Shown here: one piece after another, positions 31,427 to 35,536 of the stretch
Position numbering within the stretch: position 1 is the first letter of the stretch
How the letters are laid out: every line of letters starts with the position of its first letter
Assembly (NCBI RefSeq): GCF_903944925.1
Contig: NZ_CAJATU010000153.1
Location: forward strand, 1 to 35,536
Direction of reading: 5' to 3'
Length of the DNA stretch: 35,536 nucleotides
Source: an uncultured Rhodopila sp.
GTDB taxonomy: Bacteria; Pseudomonadota; Alphaproteobacteria; Acetobacterales; Acetobacteraceae
Notes under the pieces: model-generated
Database searches by the model: none
Told to the model about the DNA's origin: nothing
What the model saw: only the letters and a program-made list of their open reading frames with translations
Position numbers and translations under genes: made by a program

Positions 31427-31933
31427 TTACAGCTTTTTCAGCCGGCGTGTCGAGTGTTTGCTTCTGCCCAATACCACACGGCCGAGCGACGCCAAGGCGG
31501 AGCGCAACTCGCCTTCGGGAAAATCGCCGACGGCGGCTTCGGCTTCCAGAATGGCTTCCGGCGGCAAAGCCGGCGCCGAGGCCGGTTTACGCGGCATGCC
31601 GGCCTGGGTGAAGCGCAGCGTATGCACTGGCTGGCCGCCCATATGGGCGTTGATCCGGTTGATCAGCGCGATGCCCTCGTAGTGCAAGGTCATCGCCACC
31701 GGCCCGGCGCACCCGATGGTCAGCACGCCGCGGTCGAGTCGCCGCGGAGTCGTCATCGAAGCGACTTTCGGCCCGACAATCACTTCCCAATCGGCAAGAA
31801 TCTGCGCCGAGGCCGGGTTATGCCTGCGGTAGGCGGGCCGTGTGACTGTTGGCAGCAAAGCCGCGAGTGGTCTGGGCCCGTAGACGTGGCGGGCCGGTGC
31901 CGCCATACCGGATTTCGTGTCGTCCTCCGCCAT
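31427..31933 (-). CDS. DUF721 (DciA-like) protein
   Basis: A 168-aa protein. The DUF721 domain covers about residues 25-115: ILADWEVIVGPKVASMTTPR and LDRGVLTIGCAGPVAMTLHY are the family W..I.G..I...T.P..L..G.L.I... pattern. A KH-like fold is known for this family, which includes DciA, the replicative helicase operator. Helicase loading is possible but not shown by sequence alone. The C-terminus is Arg/Lys rich (RSKHSTRRLKKL). The start ATG 31931-31933 lies inside the divergent mutY gene start. Twenty bp separate its stop from the DsbA-like gene. Confidence 0.87.
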   Translation of the reverse strand: MAEDDTKSGMAAPARHVYGPRPLAALLPTVTRPAYRRHNPASAQILADWEVIVGPKVASMTTPRRLDRGVLTIGCAGPVAMTLHYEGIALINRINAHMGGQPVHTLRFTQAGMPRKPASAPALPPEAILEAEAAVGDFPEGELRSALASLGRVVLGRSKHSTRRLKKL

Positions 31934-32972
31934 CGCTCCCGCCGCTGTCCTGTTGAGTTGGTACGACCGCCATAGGCGACGGCTGCCCTGGCGGGCGGAG
32001 CCGAACGAGCTCCCTGATCCCTACCGCGTCTGGCTGAGCGAGATCATGCTACAGCAGACCACCGTCACCGCAGTGATACCCTACTATGAGCGGTTCGTAA
32101 GCCGCTTCCCGACAGTCGAGGCGCTCGCGGCCGCGCCGCTCGATACTGTGCTGTCGGCCTGGGCCGGGCTTGGTTACTACGCCCGCGCCCGCAACCTGCA
32201 TGCTTGTGCTCAGGTGGTGGCGGCATCTGGCGGATTCCCGCGCGACCTGGCCGGGTTGCAGGCGCTGCCCGGCATCGGCGCCTACACCGCCGCCGCCATC
32301 GGCGCGATCGCGTTTGGACTGCCCGCGGTGCCGGTGGACGGGAACGTGGAACGGGTGGTGGCCCGGCTGTTCGCCATCGAGCAGCCGATGCCTGCGGCCA
32401 AGCCGGCGCTCCGCCTGGCCGCGGCACAACTGGGTGAAGACCCGGCCGCCCGCGCCCGGCCGAGCGACTTCGCCCAGGCGCTGTTCGATCTGGGTGCGTC
32501 AGTTTGCACGCCCGCGGCGCCCGGTTGCGCGGTGTGCCCGTGGATCGCCGCGTGCGAGGCCAGGCGCCAGGGCATCCAGGCCAGCCTGCCCCGAAGGACC
32601 CCGAAGCCGGCGCGCCCGGTCCGCTTCGGTGTGCATTTCTGGCTGACTGACGACCGCGGGACGGTGCTACTGCGGACGCGGCCGCCGAAGGGGTTGCTGG
32701 GAGGAATGACGGAACTGCCGGGCACGGCATGGCGCGACACGCCATGGACTGTGGCCGAAGCGCTGGCGGACGCGCCGGCCGAGGCGGCGTGGCGCGGCGC
32801 CGGGCAGATTCGGCATGTGTTCACCCATTTCGAGCTGATCATCGACGTCCTCGCCGCGCATGTGCCGGTGCTCGCAGGGGAGGGGTTCGCTCATCCGGTC
32901 GATGCCTTGGTGGATGCGGCACTGCCGTCGGTGATGTGGAAATGCGTGCGGATAGCCGGCGGCAAGCGGTGA
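31917..32972 (+). CDS. mutY: Adenine DNA glycosylase MutY
   Basis: A 351-aa protein. LSEIMLQQTTVTAVIPYYER holds the catalytic Glu42, LQALPGIGAYTAAAIGAIAF is the helix-hairpin-helix, and PVDGNVERV carries Asp141. The Fe-S cluster cysteines C197-X6-C204-X2-C207-X5-C213 are all present, and a NUDIX-like C-terminal domain (FGVHFWLTDDRGTVLLRTRP) reads 8-oxoG. Role: removes A paired with 8-oxoG. The start is GTG 31917; no other start precedes the conserved WYDRHRRRLPWR. The first 17 bp overlap the start of the divergent DUF721 gene. Confidence 0.95.
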   Translation: MSSSAIAPAAVLLSWYDRHRRRLPWRAEPNELPDPYRVWLSEIMLQQTTVTAVIPYYERFVSRFPTVEALAAAPLDTVLSAWAGLGYYARARNLHACAQVVAASGGFPRDLAGLQALPGIGAYTAAAIGAIAFGLPAVPVDGNVERVVARLFAIEQPMPAAKPALRLAAAQLGEDPAARARPSDFAQALFDLGASVCTPAAPGCAVCPWIAACEARRQGIQASLPRRTPKPARPVRFGVHFWLTDDRGTVLLRTRPPKGLLGGMTELPGTAWRDTPWTVAEALADAPAEAAWRGAGQIRHVFTHFELIIDVLAAHVPVLAGEGFAHPVDALVDAALPSVMWKCVRIAGGKR

Positions 32973-33252
32973 ACCTAGGCACCTGCGGACCAGCTTCCGG
33001 GAGATCGATCGGTTACATCCCACAGCTTAACGCTGCATTCGGAATCCATGGCAAACAAAGGCGGATCATCGGCCAAAATGGCAACATGGTAAGTGCCGGA
33101 CGGGCAAGGTTCCGATCACCGCTCGCTTGAATAGAATGCGACTTATGGAGCGAAAATCGCACGCCATCGCGCTGAGACCGGCAGTGATACCGCACGCCGG
33201 GGCGACTTCGCGCACGCCCGGCGACAAGGTACGATAGAGGTTCGCGGGAGAC
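32973..33252. other. Intergenic, no gene seen
   Basis: The 280 bp between the mutY and DUF4168 stops (convergent genes) hold only short open frames without family likeness. I see no clear terminator hairpin with a T-run. Confidence 0.4.
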
Positions 33253-33627
33253 TTACGGCTGATTCGCCGCATCCAACAGTCTTTGTTTTAGTTGCGGATT
33301 GGACTGTGCCATGCGAACAACACTGGAGTATTCCTGTATAGACAGGCCATGCGACTGGATCGCCTGCACAGCCTCGGCGTTGGCCTGAGCGGACAAACCT
33401 TCCTTTTCCTTCGGAGTCGCCGTTTCCATCTTCGGCTGATACTTCTCCTGAAGGTTCGCGACATCCCGCAGCGCCGCGCCCGCCTTGCCGATGGTCGCAT
33501 CCGGGACCGCCGCTCCCTGCGTCGCCACACCCGGCTGTCCTTGCGGCATCGCATCAGACGCAGCCAGCGCAACCTCTGGTGCTGCGAAAAGTGCCAGTCC
33601 AGCTATCCATTTCAAATATTTCCGCAT
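33253..33627 (-). CDS. Exported DUF4168 protein
   Basis: A 124-aa protein with a signal peptide (MRKYLKWIAGLALFAAPEVA, then LA-A cleavage). A DUF4168-like helical domain follows, ending in AIQSHGLSIQEYSSVVRMAQ then SNPQLKQRLLDAA. The 'GLS..EY..V...A..N..L..R' motif is typical. Function is unknown. The start ATG 33627 has GGGAG about 9 nt upstream; the frame from 33678 is rejected because it reads through the upstream gene. It begins two bases after the stop of a sister gene. Confidence 0.72.
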   Translation of the reverse strand: MRKYLKWIAGLALFAAPEVALAASDAMPQGQPGVATQGAAVPDATIGKAGAALRDVANLQEKYQPKMETATPKEKEGLSAQANAEAVQAIQSHGLSIQEYSSVVRMAQSNPQLKQRLLDAANQP

Positions 33628-33628
33628 A

Positions 33629-33925
33629 TCAAAAAATCTCCCGCGCGGCTTCGAGCAGACGCTGCTCGAGCGACTCATCCGTTTCGGCCGCAGTCAAAAC
33701 GGCGTTGTAATCCGCAACCGACAATCCCTGCTCATCGATCGCGCGCTCGGCGTCCGCCCGCGCGCGGCGAGCCAGGGTGTCGCGTACTTCAGGTTCGGGC
33801 TCCGCCTGTGATTGCATGGTGAATTCCTGCTGAATCCTGGCGACCTTACCCGCAGCGGCACCGACACGGGTGACGATTTCATCGTCTGGCTGAGCGCCCG
33901 ACGGGGTAGCCTGAAACGAAGTCAT
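33629..33925 (-). CDS. Cytoplasmic DUF4168-like protein
   Basis: A 98-aa protein with the same C-terminal pattern as its neighbour (IDEQGLSVADYNAVLTAAET, then DESLEQRLLEAAREIF) but with no signal peptide. The start ATG 33925 (MTSFQATPSG) has GGAG at 6 nt. An ATG at 33937 is also possible. It is immediately upstream of the exported sister gene (stop and next ATG 1 nt apart), so the two are co-transcribed and are probably a duplicated pair with different cell locations. Confidence 0.65.
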   Translation of the reverse strand: MTSFQATPSGAQPDDEIVTRVGAAAGKVARIQQEFTMQSQAEPEPEVRDTLARRARADAERAIDEQGLSVADYNAVLTAAETDESLEQRLLEAAREIF

Positions 33926-34088
33926 CTCTGTCTCCATTGTTGTATTCGGGTGCGATTCTCGCGAACCGTCAGAAAGCAACGAGACCCTGATGATTCGGTT
34001 CAAGCCAAAACGAGCGGCGCGCACCGCTTTTGCGATTGGCGGCGCGTTGGGCGTAGAGTGTTGGGAACTCATACCCAAGGAAACAGCC

Positions 34089-35435
34089 ATGACATCTCCC
34101 TCCGTCATCCGCCTGCATCCCGAGGACAACGTGGTCATCGCGCGGGCGACCCTGCTGCCGGGTGTATCGCTGGGGGAGAATGTCGCCACGGTGGATCGGA
34201 TCCCCGCCGGCCACAAAGTCGCCGTGCGCGCGATCGCTCCGGCGGAGGCGGTTCGGCGCTACGGCCAGATCATCGGCTTTGCGTCAGCACCGGTTTCGCC
34301 AGGGCAGCATGTGCACGTTCACAACCTTGAGATGGGCGATTTCGCCAAGGACTATGCTTATGGCGTCGACGCCCGGCCGACGGACTTTGTTGACACCCCC
34401 GCCACCTTCGACGGCATTCGCCGCCAGGACGGGAAGGTGGCGACGCGCAACTACATCGGCATCCTGACCAGCGTGAACTGCTCCGCCCATGTCGCCGGCG
34501 TCGTCGCCGACATGTTCCGCCGCAACCCCTTCACCGGCGACGATCCTTTGGCCGATTTTCCCAACGTCGATGGCGTCGTTGCGCTGACCCACAAGACCGG
34601 CTGCGGGATGACGCAGGACGAACCGCTGCGATTGTTGCGCCGCACCCTCGCCGGCTATGCGCGCCACCCCAACTTCTCCCACGTCATCGTTCTCGGCCTC
34701 GGCTGCGAGGTCAACCAGATCGGCGGCCTGATGGAAGAACAACGGCTGGCGGGACGCCTGAGAGCGATGGACATCCAGACGATGGGCGGCAGCCGCAAGA
34801 CCGTCGCGGCCGGGGTGGATTTCGTGAAGGAGATCCTGGCGGAGTCCAACAGCCTCACCCGCACCGCTGTGCCGGTGTCCGAACTGACGGTGGCGCTACA
34901 GTGCGGCGGGTCCGACGGATACTCGGGTGTATCGGCAAACCCGGCGCTGGGCGCGGCAAGCGACCTGGTCGTGCGCCATGGTGGCACGGTTATCCTGTCG
35001 GAAACGCCGGAGACCTACGGCGCCGAGCACCTGCTGACCCGGCGCGCGGTATCCCGGGACGTCGGCGAAAAGCTGGTCGCTTTGATGCACTGGTGGGAGG
35101 AGTACACGCGCCAGGAAAAGGCGGAGATGAACGCCAACCCGTCGCCCGGCAACAAGGCCGGCGGCCTGACGACGATCCTGGAGAAGTCCCTGGGCGCGAT
35201 GGCCAAGGCGGGAAGCACCAACCTGGTCGATGTCGTGCGCTACGCCGAGGAAGTGAAGGCGCGCGGCTTCGTCTTCATGGACACGCCGGGGTATGATCCG
35301 GTCGCGGCGACCGGACAGGTGGCCGGCGGCGCCAACCTGGTGTGCTTCACCACCGGGCGCGGCAGCGTGTTCGGTTGCAAGCCAGCACCGTCAATCAAGC
35401 TGGCGACCAATACGCCGATGTTCAAACACATGTAA
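34089..35435 (+). CDS. UxaA/GarD-family hydratase (altronate/galactarate dehydratase type), short C-terminus
   Basis: A 448-aa protein. An N-terminal SAF domain (HPEDNVVIARATLLPGVSLG, then GHKVAVRAIA and HVHVHNLEMGDF) is followed by the long D-galactarate/altronate dehydratase domain: GIRRQDGKVATRNYIGILTS, VVALTHKTGCGM, IVLGLGCEVNQIGGL, LQCGGSDGYSGVSANPALGA and TTGRGSVFGCKPAPSIKLAT. Cysteines in KTGCGM, LGCE and LQCGG fit a metal site. Family enzymes dehydrate sugar acids. The frame stops with TAA right after NTPMFKHM, where relatives continue for about 50 residues (usually '..M..DMD.NCG.I..G'). Either a natural short form or a truncated gene. The start ATG 34089 has AAGGAAA upstream. Confidence 0.87.
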   Translation: MTSPSVIRLHPEDNVVIARATLLPGVSLGENVATVDRIPAGHKVAVRAIAPAEAVRRYGQIIGFASAPVSPGQHVHVHNLEMGDFAKDYAYGVDARPTDFVDTPATFDGIRRQDGKVATRNYIGILTSVNCSAHVAGVVADMFRRNPFTGDDPLADFPNVDGVVALTHKTGCGMTQDEPLRLLRRTLAGYARHPNFSHVIVLGLGCEVNQIGGLMEEQRLAGRLRAMDIQTMGGSRKTVAAGVDFVKEILAESNSLTRTAVPVSELTVALQCGGSDGYSGVSANPALGAASDLVVRHGGTVILSETPETYGAEHLLTRRAVSRDVGEKLVALMHWWEEYTRQEKAEMNANPSPGNKAGGLTTILEKSLGAMAKAGSTNLVDVVRYAEEVKARGFVFMDTPGYDPVAATGQVAGGANLVCFTTGRGSVFGCKPAPSIKLATNTPMFKHM

Positions 35436-35453
35436 TAGGGGCAAAACGCCGGG

Positions 35454-35483
35454 CGGCACCGCCGATCAGGCGGGCCGGATTTT
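35454..35483 (+). terminator. Possible terminator hairpin after the dehydratase gene
   Basis: CGGC-(A)-CCGCC, loop GATCA, GGCGG-GCCG forms a 9-bp stem with one bulged A, followed by GATTTT. It lies 18 bp after the stop codon at 35435. The T-run is short, so efficiency is uncertain, and the loop overlaps the possible stop codon of the next minus-strand gene. Confidence 0.4.
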
Positions 35484-35536
35484 CGCCCTGACGTAATGGT
35501 CGAGCGGTGCGATGAGTGCGTGCCCGGCGACCTTCA
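35466..35536 (-). CDS. Possible 3' end of a minus-strand gene (partial)
   Basis: At the window edge the minus strand is open with sequence KVAGHALIAPLDHYVRAKIR then PA and TGA (35468-35466). The amino acid make-up is reasonable for a coding end, and the gene would converge on the dehydratase gene. Only 22 residues are visible and no family can be named. Confidence 0.3.
   Translation of the reverse strand, partial: KVAGHALIAPLDHYVRAKIRPA

Noticed and set aside
1..35536. CRISPR arrays, tRNA and rRNA genes
   Set aside because: No regularly spaced direct repeats, no tRNA cloverleaf with TTCGA arm, and no rRNA signature was seen on either strand by eye.

Overview
The window is high-GC DNA read as an alphaproteobacterial chromosome, most likely Acetobacteraceae/Rhodospirillales. 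The grounds are base composition, the mutY / DUF721 / dsbA-like / smc gene order, linked aroE-coaE, an O2-independent ubiquinone operon (ubiTUV), and palindromic REP sequences of the alphaproteobacterial type. The genus cannot be told from the sequence alone.

Layout. 1-2400: the tail of an IS66 element has cut the front off a hypothetical gene, followed by two toxin-antitoxin (TA) pairs (DUF433/DUF5615 and VapBC). 2466-3920: a dicarboxylate/citrate-type DASS transporter with a perfect FNR box upstream. 3997-5176: decayed DNA with a frameshifted small membrane protein gene. 5177-6473: epmA and a 57-aa membrane peptide. 6474-7515: a probable group II intron relic and a broken TPR gene. 7661-8343: a second VapBC pair with a strong palindromic operator. 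8473-10980: crotonase, amidohydrolase and DUF4142 genes. 11017-12300: a complete IS110-family element inserted in a REP palindrome. 12414-15073: ubiTUV with its own perfect FNR box. 15155-18010: hybrid histidine kinase. 18109-20404: oxaloacetate decarboxylase-aroE-coaE. 20494-21068: a decaying ccdAB pair. 21177-25756: acyltransferase, glycosyltransferase, gamma-glutamyltransferase and a tandem PPC-domain protein. 25924-27249: an AcuI/YhdH-type reductase and an orphan ParE-like toxin. 27312-32972: smc, dsbA-like, DUF721 and mutY. 33253-33925: two tandem DUF4168 genes. 34089-35435: a UxaA/GarD-type dehydratase that lacks the usual C-terminus.

The most notable signal is in the IS110 element. Its 5' noncoding region folds on paper into three consecutive stem-loops in the order of a bridge RNA (5' hairpin, target-binding loop, donor-binding loop). 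The internal-loop sequences match the DNA at the element's own junctions: one loop spells the two halves of the interrupted REP (CGTGGAT and GATGGCC), the other spells the element's right end (CACGGGAG) and approximates its left end. This fixes the element at 11017-12300, with an AT core on both sides, and restores a canonical REP on excision.

A second theme is anaerobic life. Two perfect TTGAT-N4-ATCAA boxes sit 60-70 bp before ubiT and before the DASS transporter, suggesting one FNR-type regulon joining quinone synthesis without oxygen to dicarboxylate exchange. UbiU lacks one of the four cysteines expected to hold its Fe-S cluster. A third theme is the density of toxin-antitoxin genes, intact and decaying.
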